A DNA stretch of 20,745 nucleotides from positions 1 to 20,745 of the forward strand of contig NWUY0300045545.1 of NCBI GenBank assembly GCA_004151065.3, read 5' to 3'. Shown here one piece after another: positions 11,481 to 20,265 of this stretch. Each line of letters starts with the position of its first letter. The first letter of the stretch is position 1. The position numbers and the translations under genes were made by a program. Source of the stretch: Larix sibirica. Taxonomy: Eukaryota; Streptophyta; Pinopsida; Pinales; Pinaceae. The notes beneath the pieces are model-generated. The model made no database searches and was not told where the DNA came from. It saw only the letters and a program-made list of their open reading frames with translations.

Positions 11481-11620
11481 AGATAGGACAATAAAAAGCT
11501 AACTCTTTCTCCAAACAAGGTCTTCACTTGGATCCATATGATCTTCACTTGGAGGATTTTGCAGATGGATCCCTTTGCATTATGACTCAGATCCCTCTAT
11601 ATCTATTTATATATGTTTAA

Positions 11621-11890
11621 TTCACTTTCACTTTTATGATTTGTCTTTAACATAGACCTAAAAATGCTAAAAGCTATTTTCCTTTTGTGGAACACTATTT
11701 TGGTGTGCAATGGGTCATTTTGGATAAATACTTGGGGAATTTTATTCTAGTACTATTAGGTATATTTTTTATTTGGCTATGGTGAGGTTCTCATTCCCGA
11801 GGAAATAATGTAAATTGTGCATATGTACCTAAAGAATGTATCTAGTATTCTCAAGAAGAATATAAAATGTGTTTTTTTTTAGGAATACAT
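11621..11890. other. Probable LINE 3' untranslated region
   Basis: This is the sequence between the apparent ORF2 stop and the GT/AC microsatellite. It has no coding character. There is a short T run near 11870-11880 but no A-rich tail on the plus strand, so the 3' end of the element may lie here or may have been lost. Confidence 0.4.
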
Positions 11891-11932
11891 GTGTGTGTGT
11901 GTGTGTGTACACACACACACACACACACACAC
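11891..11932. repeat. Palindromic (GT)9-(AC)12 microsatellite
   Basis: Nine GT units are followed directly by twelve AC units with the symmetry centre at GT|AC (11908/11909). The 18-base arms are perfectly self-complementary with no spacer, so the DNA could form a cruciform or Z-DNA. Such compound tracts can be unstable. Confidence 0.97.
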
Positions 11933-12390
11933 ATTCATTTATAACTTTATGCTAGGTATTAGTGTGCCTCAAATCACACATGTGGTAGTAATCCTAGGAA
12001 TGGTGTGACTAGGGGTTCCATATTTGTCCTCCATCACACATTGTCTATCGGTGGTGTCCCATATAGATTCATGGCACTCATCGATGCATTGTGGAGGTCT
12101 AACACCTTCACAATTTAAGACAAACCAACAGTTTCCCTCTAAAATAGTTGAAACCACCTACAAACATTGCAGAAGTTGGAACATGGTTTCCCAAAACCAG
12201 TACTCAACATTGCATAATACCCCTAAACCACTTTCCACCATAGATATTCTCCACCATGGATTCTTCTCTTGTTACATGGTTTCTACATGTACTCTTTATT
12301 CCACCTGGATCCTCCATGTCATCCAATTTATCTGTCAAATTTTGGGGTCCAAATTGGATATTCTTAATTTTTAACAATAAGGTCATACAT

Positions 12391-12391
<1 letters not shown>
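11933..12391. other. Non-genic sequence, nothing recognised
   Basis: A less AT-rich stretch with open frames on both strands of up to about 116 codons. None shows a recognisable motif, and a minus-strand frame runs straight through the CT repeat as an Arg-Glu tract, showing it is not selected as coding. It may be an old transposon fragment that I cannot identify. Confidence 0.5.

Positions 12392-12442
<51 letters not shown>
12392..12442. repeat. (CT)n microsatellite, about 25 units
   Basis: An uninterrupted CT tract of 51 bases. The reverse strand is GA. Homopurine/homopyrimidine tracts of this length can adopt H-DNA. It accounts for the Ser-Leu and Arg-Glu repeats seen in spurious translations across it. 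Confidence 0.98.
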
Positions 12443-12447
<5 letters not shown>

Positions 12448-13714
12448 AACCACCATGAAGCTTATATGTATAGATTCTCTAATTCGAATATCGATTGAAT
12501 TTTGTTTCTCCTCTAAAATAAGTTGATTTTGATTCTTGGTAATTATGACTCCATTAATAGCCATAAATTGTAATAACAAAAAATTTAAACAATGCATTCC
12601 CAAATCATCCATTAATTATTAGGCCAAACTCCATAACTATAATTAAAATATTCCATAATGCCTCAATATAATACATATAATTCCACCAAGTACACTCTTT
12701 AGGTTTCTATATAACCACATTTTCCTCCATTTGAATCTCATACTTAATTTTTTCGTCAACATGCTATCAAATATGTTGGCTATAAATTGTGATTTCTTCC
12801 TATAGATATAAATTTTGTCCCATACGATCCTAGTGTTGTAATCATTCCCTAATACCATTTTGTGATGTATCCAATAGTATATATACATTCTCAAGGCCAT
12901 AGGGTATTACATAATCCACCATAAACACACTAAATTTCTTCAATTTGATATCATTTTGTAACGAAGAAATGTTTTGGTAAGAATCTAATTACAAAATGCA
13001 TGCATGATAAGCTAATTATGGAAGATCAATTTAACAATGCATTCAATTTATGAACCCATTAATATAAATTTAGACTAATATATGCATTATGATATGAACA
13101 AAATAGAAAATAAATTAATACATGATAGGAACAAACATAAATTTACATAAATAATTACAACACTTCAAGATCACTTACTTTGGAAAATATTCACCAACTA
13201 GTTGTAAAAGAAGACAATTCCAATGAACCATAGGCTCTTTGTTAGAAATTTTCTCTCTGTAACGTACATGACCTTGACCCGAGACTGTGTCACATACATG
13301 GATACCTCTTTCCCTATGGATACCATGGGGTACCCAATTCCACATATAAATTCCATGCTTCATACCAATTCTGAAATTTTGTTTCCATTGAATTTATATT
13401 CAACTATAAATCATGAAAACATTCCTATCATGAATGCATCCATACCATGACCATCAATAAATCCAAGCACATAGATATTTCATCACAAGGAATTAAGCAA
13501 ACAAATAGCACAAATTATAACCATGACATTCACAAAAAATTGCAAAGCTTATCACCTTAAAGGGAAATGGTTCCAAACTAGCTTTAAACAAAGGAAATCC
13601 CTCCCATACTTAAGCACTATGCCATACTTTCTCCTTATATGGTAGAGGCCACCCTTCAATTGAGGCTATTAGTCCACAAGAATTGAAGTCTCATGTGTTC
13701 TCTACTCATCCCGT
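12443..13714. other. Non-genic AT-rich sequence, nothing recognised
   Basis: Only short open frames are present, none with family motifs. I saw no tRNA, no long inverted repeat and no splice-framed exon. Confidence 0.55.
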
Positions 13715-13940
13715 AAATCATCCTGCAAAACATAGGGAATATCCAAAACTTAGACACATATCCAATGCCAAATTCATTTACCTTTGTTCCAATCCCTAGT
13801 AGTCCTCCCCCATCATCTTGCACAACAAAGGGAATATCCAAAACTTAGACATGTATCCAATTCCAAATTCATTTACCTTTGTTCCAATCCCTAGCAATCC
13901 TCCCCAATTAGCCTGCAAAACATAAGGAATGAGATCACTA
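13715..13940. repeat. 95-bp tandem minisatellite, about 2.3 copies
   Basis: GGGAATATCCAAAACTTAGAC begins at 13735 and again at 13830, a period of 95. A third, diverging start (AAGGAATGAG) is at 13924. The units share TTCATTTACCTTTGTTCC and AATCCCTAG. The copies differ by small substitutions only. No regular spacer structure is present, so this is not a CRISPR-type array. Confidence 0.85.
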
Positions 13941-14599
13941 TCCGAATCCCCTTTTAGTGCTCCAACACAGGCCTACTAGAAGATCTCTGCACTAGGAAAG
14001 ATCTAGTTCCAAACTCCATCTATAGTTGTCCCAACCCACTATCACGCATTCCACATCATCATGTATAACACATGGAATGGGACACCCTTATCTACTCAAT
14101 AGGCCCTTAGGTTTTCCCCACCCCCTTCCAGTCTCTAGCATAGGTTGGGCAGTAAGTTTCTCCATTGGGGCTCTAGGGACCTTAGTTATAGGACATGCTT
14201 TCTCGGGCACAATCTAAAATGGATGATCCTTAGAATGAATGACTGAATTCCAAAATGAATGAACCTATAACTCAATTTTTACACTATATATGCATTGATT
14301 TAACATTCTATGTGGCACTTAAGAGGATGCTACATTTTCCCTCTTAATCTTACGTTAGGATAATAATAGTTAAAAGGATAATAAATCCACTCTCATAACA
14401 TGGATTTAGTAAACTTAAGATAAAATCATTATATAATGTTTTCAGGAAAGGGATAATGACTTGGATTAATAGGTCACTAGGGTCATCTTCCCCTTAGACC
14501 TCCTTTCTCACTTCCCCCACTTGTGGAGTCATAGCCTCCCATCTCTTCTTTTTCCTTCTTCATCTACAACCATTAGGGATTTTTAAATTAATATCATTG
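13941..14599. other. Non-genic sequence, nothing recognised
   Basis: Sequence downstream of the minisatellite; its first part is C-rich and vaguely similar in style to the 95-bp unit. No coding or RNA feature can be supported. Confidence 0.5.
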
Positions 14600-15797
14600 T
14601 ACATCATTACAATACTTTTGGTCATCCTATACATTATGTCTAGCTTCTAATCCATTTCATGGTTGCATACATCATTACATCCACGGGTCAAAAGCAAGGT
14701 GTTCCAGACTATGAATCCACTAAGGAGAAATTCCTATGGCTATGCTCTAATTGACCTCACAGAACCCTATTCCAAGAATGATTAGTTCAATTTCCACTTC
14801 AACAATCCCAATCTACCAACCCTTTTTTCCCTCAAGCTATAAAATCGAAGGAATGCCATCCCCTTCTTTGGTAAAAAGTCCCTCGGAGTATCCCACTTCC
14901 CCAGTGCTCTTACACAACTTAGCAAGAAAATCTCTTTATTGAGATTCTATGCCAACTATCAATTGTAAGTAATTTATCGTAACATCAACAATTACATCAA
15001 CATATAATCGAAGATATACTCATAATCTCATGGTTATAAGCTTTCATAATTTATATGGCTACAACTATGGTAACATATGATCTAGTCAAATCTCAAGGAA
15101 AAATGGATGTCAATAACCACTTGCATGCCCAAAATTCATAAATTATATTTACATGCAAAGGAAAGACAACATGCCTTTAGGAGAAGTCCGTGTATCTCAC
15201 TTTCACAAAAAATATCAAAGTAGAACATGACTTAGGATACTCATAAAACAATGACTTTAATAAAGCTATGATAGAAATAAAATAATATTATTCTTAGTTT
15301 TATCCACTCACCCCTCTAAGTCCCCTTGGTATCCACTCCTGTGCACTCCTGACACTCAATTTGTTGTCCTTTGTATTTATATTATAAATGAATGTACATT
15401 TACAATTCACATATGCTAGGAATTTATTGTCCTTCTTCTTATACAACATGTGTTGTATTTATATTATAAATAATTGTACATTTACAATTCACATATGTTC
15501 TTAGCTTATAAGCTTATAGCCATTTTATTATTTACTTATATATTTATAATCAAAGAGATCACAACTAGGGGTATTGCAAACTTCATGTAAAAACATATGA
15601 ACTAATCAATGAATGCTCCCAATCTATTTGGCATGTTGTGTGAAGAGGTTTTGTTATAATATAATATGTATGCAAGACATCCCGTTAACAGATTGAGATG
15701 TTGACTTGAGCAATGCATGTTTTCTTAAGGTTTTATTTACAATTTCTCTTGAAAATACATGATGAGTTGCATTGCATTCTTTGAAATGAGTTTTCCT
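14600..15797. repeat. Direct duplication C, left copy, ending at an N
   Basis: These 1198 bases recur at 15800-16997 at a constant offset of 1200 with no indel. I count about a dozen substitutions, near 99% identity, clustered in the second half. The left copy stops exactly at the N at 15798. The content is non-genic: the longest open frame (63 codons from 14751) follows a stop directly, begins with TTG, and shows no motif. Confidence 0.92.
15373..15497. repeat. 43-bp direct repeat, 82 bases apart
   Basis: The unit from GTATTTATATTATAAAT to ACAATTCACATATG occurs at 15373-15415 and 15455-15497 with about two mismatches. The pair is repeated at 16573-16697 because it lies inside duplication C. 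Probably an old local duplication. Confidence 0.85.
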
Positions 15798-15799
15798 NT
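15798..15799. other. Assembly gap (single N)
   Basis: The N at 15798 is followed by one T that is not part of the match. The left and right copies of duplication C otherwise abut here. Confidence 0.95.
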
Positions 15800-16997
15800 T
15801 ACATCATTACAATACTTTTGGTCATCCTATACATTATGTCTAGCTTCTAATCCATTTCATGGTTGCATACATCATTACATCCACGGGTCAAAAGCAAGGT
15901 GTTCCAGACTATGAATCCACTAAGGAGAAATTCCTATGGCTATGCTCTAATTGACCTCACAGAACCCTATTCCAAGTATGATTAGTTCAATTTCCACTTC
16001 AACAATCCCAATCTACCAACCCTTTTTTCCCTCAAGCTATAAAATCGAAGGAATGCCATCCCCTTCTTTGGTAAAAAGTCCCTCGGAGTATCCCACTTCC
16101 CCAGTGCTCTTACACAACTTAGCAAGAAAATCTCTTTATTGAGATTCTATGCCAACTATCAATTGTAAGTAATTTATCGTAACATCAACAATTACATCAA
16201 CATATAATCGAAGATATACTCATAATCTCATGGTTATAAGCTTTCATAATTTATATGGCTACAACTATGGTAACATATGATCTAGTCAAATCTCAAGGAA
16301 AAATGGATGTCAATAACCACTTGCATGCCCAAAATTCATAAATTATATTTACATGCAAAGGAAAGACAACATGCCTTTAGGAGAAGTCCGTGTATCTCAC
16401 TTTCACAAAAAATATCAAAGTAGAACATGACTTAGGATACTCATAAAACAATGACTTTAATAAAGCTATGGTAGAAATAAAGTAATATTATTCTTAGTTT
16501 TATCCACTCACCCCTCTAAGTCCCCTTGTTATCCACTCTTGTGGACTCCTGACACTCAATGTGTTGTCCTTTGTATTTATATTATAAATGAATGTACATT
16601 TACAATTCACATATGCTAAGAATTTATTATCCTTCTTCTTATACAACATGTGTTGTATTTATATTATAAATAATTGTACATTTACAATTCACATATGTTC
16701 TTAGCTTATAAGCTTATAGCCATTTTATTATTTACTTATATATTTATAATCAAAGAGATCACAACTAGGGGTATTGCAAACTTCATGTAAAAACATATGA
16801 ACTAATCAATGAATGCTCCCAATCTATTTGGCATGTTGTGTGAAGATGTTTTGTTATAATATAATATGTATGCAAGACATCCCGTTAACATATTGAGATG
16901 TTGACTTGAGCAATGTATGTTTTCTTAAGGTTTTATTTACAATTTCTCTTGAAAATACATGAAGAGTTGCATTGCATTCTTTGAAATGAGTTTTCCT
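15800..16997. repeat. Direct duplication C, right copy
   Basis: The second copy of 14600-15797. It continues past 16997 into unique sequence. The left copy is the one continuous with upstream sequence, so the pair behaves as an overlap between two contig ends. Confidence 0.92.
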
Positions 16998-17033
16998 ACA
17001 AACGTTTCTAAAAGCATACACATGACATTTGAC

Positions 17034-17169
17034 TCAATTTTGATCACAAAGGATGAATGAATTATTTATCCCTTTTTGAAATCATTCTAATCCCCCTCGC
17101 GTTTGAATACCATGCTTCGCTTATCATAAAGGGAGAAAAAAACTCATTCATCTTTGTGATCAAAATTGA
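17034..17169. mobile_element. 136-bp inverted-repeat element, MITE-like
   Basis: TCAATTTTGATCACAAAGG at 17034-17052 continues to GATGAATGA at 17060. Its reverse complement lies at 17144-17169, identical apart from one missing G. The inner sequence is partly complementary too (TTTATCCCTTT against AAAGGGAGAAA), so the whole could fold into one imperfect hairpin with a loop around 17095-17120. No coding capacity exists. I could not find a clear target-site duplication, so the superfamily is open; an ordinary foldback sequence is the alternative. Confidence 0.6.
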
Positions 17170-18809
17170 AACGGTCTTTTCAAGCATTATTTATGGTTCA
17201 CTATGCCTAACCTGTTTGTCTTTAATTTCTTAGTCACTTTCAAGAAACTTCTCTTTCTTGCTGAATTAATTCTTAATTATCATGATGAATGAGATCGAAT
17301 AATTTTGAAATTTTAATAATTATAATTTTTTTTCATAAATAATATTCTCGTTGCTCTAAGATTTTGATCAATTTGTTAAAAAAGATCTTGTTTTTATTTC
17401 ATATAAAAAAACATCCACGAAATTATATGCATAAAAAAGGTGCATCTTTAATATCTCAAAATACACACTCATTTTTTAAGAACTTTAAAAATTATATTTC
17501 CTTTTTTATTAACTTTAAATGTTATAATTGTAATTTTTTTCTTACTCAATCCTTGGTTATAGGACTAATTTTTAGTCACTCTTTATGGATGAAATTAAGT
17601 TAATGTGGAAAATTAGGTGATATATCTTAAACAATGATTTTAGCTTTTTAAGTTTTATATCATTATATATAATTTTTTTAAAGAGATCTAATGAGGATAT
17701 GGAAGTTATTAAATGATTTGAAGTATTAGGTATGAATGTAAGAAATAAAACTCATGTTAGTATAGTTTTATGGGTTTAAGGGCAGTGAACATTATCTTGA
17801 AATATTGTACATGACTTGTTGGCCTTTCAATGTGGATATGAGTCTTATTGGAAGGTTTTGAGTACTAGGTATGGGTTTCAAAACCCTAAACATGATTGAA
17901 GAAGGAAACTTAGACTTTAACATCTAATTAAAGTTTGTAGACACACACATGATCTCGAAAAAAACCCTTAACCTACTAAATAAAGATATAAATACCATTA
18001 GAAATTTATAAACACTAAGTATAAGTCTCAAATTCTCTACATAGTCTTTACACATTTGTAAAATCTAAATCCACAAACATATCCCTTATATAATTTAAAC
18101 ATACTAACATTATTACCTCGTATCTCAAAATATATATATAATTTCTATCATTAATTTAATTTTATAATTTTAATTTATGTAAACATAATTTTAAAATTTA
18201 ATATTATCAAACATATTTTGAAAAAATTGTTATATTTTTAGTTGTTTAAACAAGATTTAAACTTTAAATATCTACTTCAAATTGACGGATGAGTAAGAAG
18301 TGTCCGTCGACAGATATACATTCTTACTTCTAAGATAAATGGTAGCGGGGAACGAAATTGTGTATATGTACGCATTTATAAGTTTGTTTTTAAAAATAAA
18401 AATTATTGTTTTTTCTTTTTTTTTTAAATTATAAATTTAAAGATATTTTAAATTATTTTCTATAAAATGAAAAAGACAAAAAGACAAAAGACAATGTTAT
18501 CTAGACTTGTATCTACAAATTGATCAAAATGTTGTTTCCAAAATGATCAGACTCGTGCCTTAGCTAGATTCGTGTTTTTTCATACAAATCTATCGTGTGA
18601 TCTTGTTGGGTAGCGAATATATATATTGCTATTATTAAATTAGATTGGAATAGTAACTTGATTGAAAAAATGACACTTTTTGAAATGTTTTCTTTGGCTA
18701 GGAGGATTAAAAGGGGATTGATTTATATGCAATCGCTATAGAGATAGGGCGCATATATATATGTGGATGTGGGGGGTTGGAAATATAAAATTTAAATTAT
18801 CGTGAATTT
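17170..18809. other. AT-rich non-genic sequence
   Basis: Very AT-rich with homopolymer runs (for example T runs near 17327 and 18415). The only structure seen is a small inverted repeat GACGGA/TCCGTC at 18284-18289 and 18303-18308. No gene found. Confidence 0.6.
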
Positions 18810-18944
18810 GTTTATATAAAATGCTCTATGAAGTTATATAAAAAGTGTTTATTGTTGATGGATTATTTTTTGTTTCTGGAAACATTTTTTTATGTTTATA
18901 TAAAATGCTCTATGAAGTTCATGGATTATTTTTTGTTTTTGGAA
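18810..18944. repeat. 84-bp imperfect tandem duplication
   Basis: TTTATATAAAATGCTCTATG and the following AAGTT occur at 18811-18835 and 18895-18919 (offset 84). ATGGATTATTTTTTGTTT occurs at 18858 and 18921 (offset 63). A single duplication followed by a 21-bp deletion in the second unit explains both offsets. Confidence 0.85.
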
Positions 18945-19196
18945 TTTTTTATAACTTTTGAGTATAAATTCAAGATCGGTGACAATAAGTCTATATTAAT
19001 TGTTTTCAGCATGGGATCAAGAGATTTATCAACCTCACATATTGTTATGCCAAGTCCAAAAACTTAACATTCTAACGGTCCCAGTGGAGGAAACTAATTA
19101 TGTCATTTTTTTGGGATCAATGAACAATATGACCAATGTTGTGGTTATGGGACCCTTGAAACCTCCAAGACAAGGCTAAGTGAGCCAGTGATAATA
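18945..19196. other. Non-genic sequence, nothing recognised
   Basis: The transition from AT-rich DNA to a more GC-balanced stretch. Translations contain stops in every frame, and I recognise no protein. Confidence 0.45.
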
Positions 19197-19292
19197 CAAC
19201 AAAGGACCCATCTCTCGTGGTGTAAGTTGCGCGACCTCAAAACTCAACAAGGGACCCATCTCTCATGGTGTAAGTTGCGCCACCTCAAAACT
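19197..19292. repeat. 48-bp tandem duplication
   Basis: CAACAAAGGACCCATCTCTC begins unit one at 19197 and the equivalent CAACAAGGGACCCATCTCTC begins unit two at 19245. I count about four differences, the last one in the final base of unit two. The unit is a multiple of three, but one frame in the region also carries stops just upstream. The surrounding sequence is more GC-balanced than the neighbourhood and may be part of an unidentified transposon or gene relic. Confidence 0.9.
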
Positions 19293-19474
19293 CTAGTTGT
19301 TTAGGGTTCGGTTCCATGATACGAGGAAAGAAGGATGGCTTGTTGGACATTTGTAAACATGCATTTGCTCTTATATTCCCACATATGGAACAACATTTTA
19401 ATTCCATGTTATATTGAATTTGATAGCGCAAGGAACATTATCTCCTCGTAATTCAACTCCACAACACCATAAGA

Positions 19475-19795
19475 TGGGGGATAGGATACAAGATCTATTA
19501 ACGTTCTAGGCGTAGACCAAGGGCGTTTTGGAAATTTTCAAATAATAAAATAAGTGTTTACATTTTTTTATTTCTCCACAAAGAGTAAATTTTACATAAG
19601 GAGTTTCCATATATCACAATCATTTTGCTAGGCCCAACCAATAAAGTTTTTTTAGGTTGTAGGGTAGGGCGTGGGATAACTGGCACTCAAATCGCCCCGC
19701 TTTTTCGGCGATTTCTTCTCTCCATCTGGATATAAAAACGGGAAAAAGCATAGTTCCACACGTTTATTGCGGAACTATGCCATGGAACTGTGCCC
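19475..19795. repeat. Direct duplication D, left copy, ending at an N
   Basis: These 321 bases recur at 19797-20117 at a constant offset of 322. I count about fourteen substitutions, near 96% identity, so this pair is more diverged than duplications A to C. The copy includes the target site and the 5' half of the MITE (element start at 19668, preceded by GTAGGGTAG at 19659-19667) and stops at the N. Confidence 0.9.
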
Positions 19796-19796
19796 N
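19796..19796. other. Assembly gap (single N)
   Basis: A single N lies between the two copies of duplication D with no leftover bases. The left side ends in GTGCCC and the right side restarts at TGGGGGATAGG. Confidence 0.95.
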
Positions 19797-19980
19797 TGGG
19801 GGATAGGATACAAGATCTATTAACGTTCTATGCCTGGACCAAGGGCGTTTTGGAAATTTTCAAATAATAAAATAAGTCTTTACATTTTTTTATTTCTCCA
19901 CAGACAGTAAATTTTACATAAGGAGTTTCCATATATAATAATCATTTTGCTAGGCCCAACCAATAAAGTTTTTTTAGGTT

Positions 19981-19989
19981 GTAGGGTAG
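19981..19989. repeat. Target-site duplication of the MITE, left
   Basis: GTAGGGTAG directly precedes the GGC end of the element and is repeated without mismatch at 20257-20265. Confidence 0.87.
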
Positions 19990-20256
19990 GGCGTGGGATA
20001 ACTGGCACTCAAATCGCCCCACTTTTTCGGTGATTTCTTCTCTCCATCTGGCTATAAAAACAGGCAAAAGCATAGTTCCACATGTTTATTGCGGAACTAT
20101 GCCATGGAACTGTGCCCCCAGGGGTTTTGGGTCATTTTAAGATGACCGAGATTGTCGAAATTCCAAAAAAATGACCAAAAGAGGATGGAACTGTGCCTCG
20201 CTGGGAAACCACTCACTGGAATACCGGGGCGATTTGAGTGCCCCATATCACATGCC
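19990..20256. mobile_element. Mutator-like MITE, 267 bp, with 9-bp target-site duplication
   Basis: The ends are 31-bp inverted repeats at 19990-20020 and 20226-20256 that agree at 26 positions. The inner 17 bases are perfect (GGCACTCAAATCGCCCC) and the outermost bases are GGC/GCC. Immediately outside, GTAGGGTAG is present at both 19981-19989 and 20257-20265, a perfect 9-bp direct repeat in exact register with the inverted repeats. Long inverted repeats with a 9-bp target-site duplication are typical of Mutator-like elements. The element has no coding capacity, so it would depend on a transposase elsewhere. Internal features are a hairpin at 20070-20102, a repeated ATGGAACTGTGCC (20104 and 20185) and a TATA-like CTATAAAAA near 20052. 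An interrupted 5' half lies at 19668-19795 in the left copy of duplication D. Confidence 0.87.
20070..20102. other. Hairpin inside the MITE
   Basis: GCATAGTTCC at 20070-20079 pairs perfectly with GGAACTATGC at 20093-20102 across a 13-base loop. The same hairpin is present in the left copy at 19748-19780. The stem is conserved although the loop differs by one base between copies. Confidence 0.85.
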
Positions 20257-20265
20257 GTAGGGTAG
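20257..20265. repeat. Target-site duplication of the MITE, right
   Basis: GTAGGGTAG directly follows the GCC end of the element, matching 19981-19989. Confidence 0.87.

Larger units (their letters stand above)
6537..11620 (+). pseudogene. LINE ORF2 (endonuclease / reverse transcriptase / RNase H) relic
   Basis: The start is the ATG at 6537, giving MKLFLANITGIGNNP, which resembles the usual opening of plant LINE ORF2 proteins (W-N-x-R-G-I/L-x-x-P). The protein would nick chromosomal DNA and copy the element RNA at the nick. Domain order along the relic: AP endonuclease (6537 to about 7330), a linker, reverse transcriptase (about 8790-9590 in the continuous copy), the post-RT region (about 9660-10480), a zf-RVT-like region (about 10560-10870), and RNase H (about 11139-11480). 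A plausible stop is the TAA at 11618. If one of the two copies around the N at 8186 is removed, the coding span is about 4.1 kb, near the usual length. The relic contains dozens of stops and several frameshifts. Confidence 0.9.
4421..11870 (+). mobile_element. Decayed plant L1-type LINE retrotransposon
   Basis: A non-LTR retrotransposon is recognisable from its translated relics in the standard order: ORF1 with a DUF4283-like domain and a CCHC knuckle, then ORF2 with AP endonuclease, reverse transcriptase, post-RT and zf-RVT-like regions and a C-terminal RNase H. This order is known for plant L1 elements. If the duplicated segment around the N at 8186 is collapsed, the element measures about 6.5 kb, which is normal for the group. 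Many stop codons and frameshifts occur, and several catalytic residues are lost, so it is not autonomous. The 5' limit is set at the candidate ORF1 start; a leader could extend further left. The 3' limit is approximate: no poly(A) tail or target-site duplication was identified before the GT/AC microsatellite. Confidence 0.9.
19797..20117. repeat. Direct duplication D, right copy
   Basis: The second copy of 19475-19795, continuing without break into the 3' half of the MITE. It is the copy that contains the complete element. Confidence 0.9.

Noticed and set aside
12204-12612. Open frames on both strands with long Arg-Glu or Ser-Leu repeats
   Set aside because: They are only translations of the (CT)n/(GA)n microsatellite at 12392-12442 and have no other conserved sequence.
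13715-13940. Possible CRISPR-like array
   Set aside because: The 95-bp units are contiguous, have no unique spacers, and the setting is plant nuclear DNA.
14751-14942. 63-codon Ser/Pro-rich open frame, repeated at 15951-16142
   Set aside because: It begins with TTG right after an in-frame stop and shows no motif. Its second copy is explained by duplication C and is not evidence of selection. A GTAAGT follows at about 14966, but no acceptor-bounded exon could be made.
14600-16997. Biological 1.2-kb tandem duplication or satellite dimer
   Set aside because: The junction coincides with the N at 15798, and the same pattern holds at the three other Ns, so an unmerged contig overlap is the simpler explanation.
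18284-18308. Small inverted repeat GACGGA/TCCGTC, a possible terminator or hairpin RNA
   Set aside because: A six-base stem with a 13-base loop is expected by chance in a window this size, and there is no adjacent gene.
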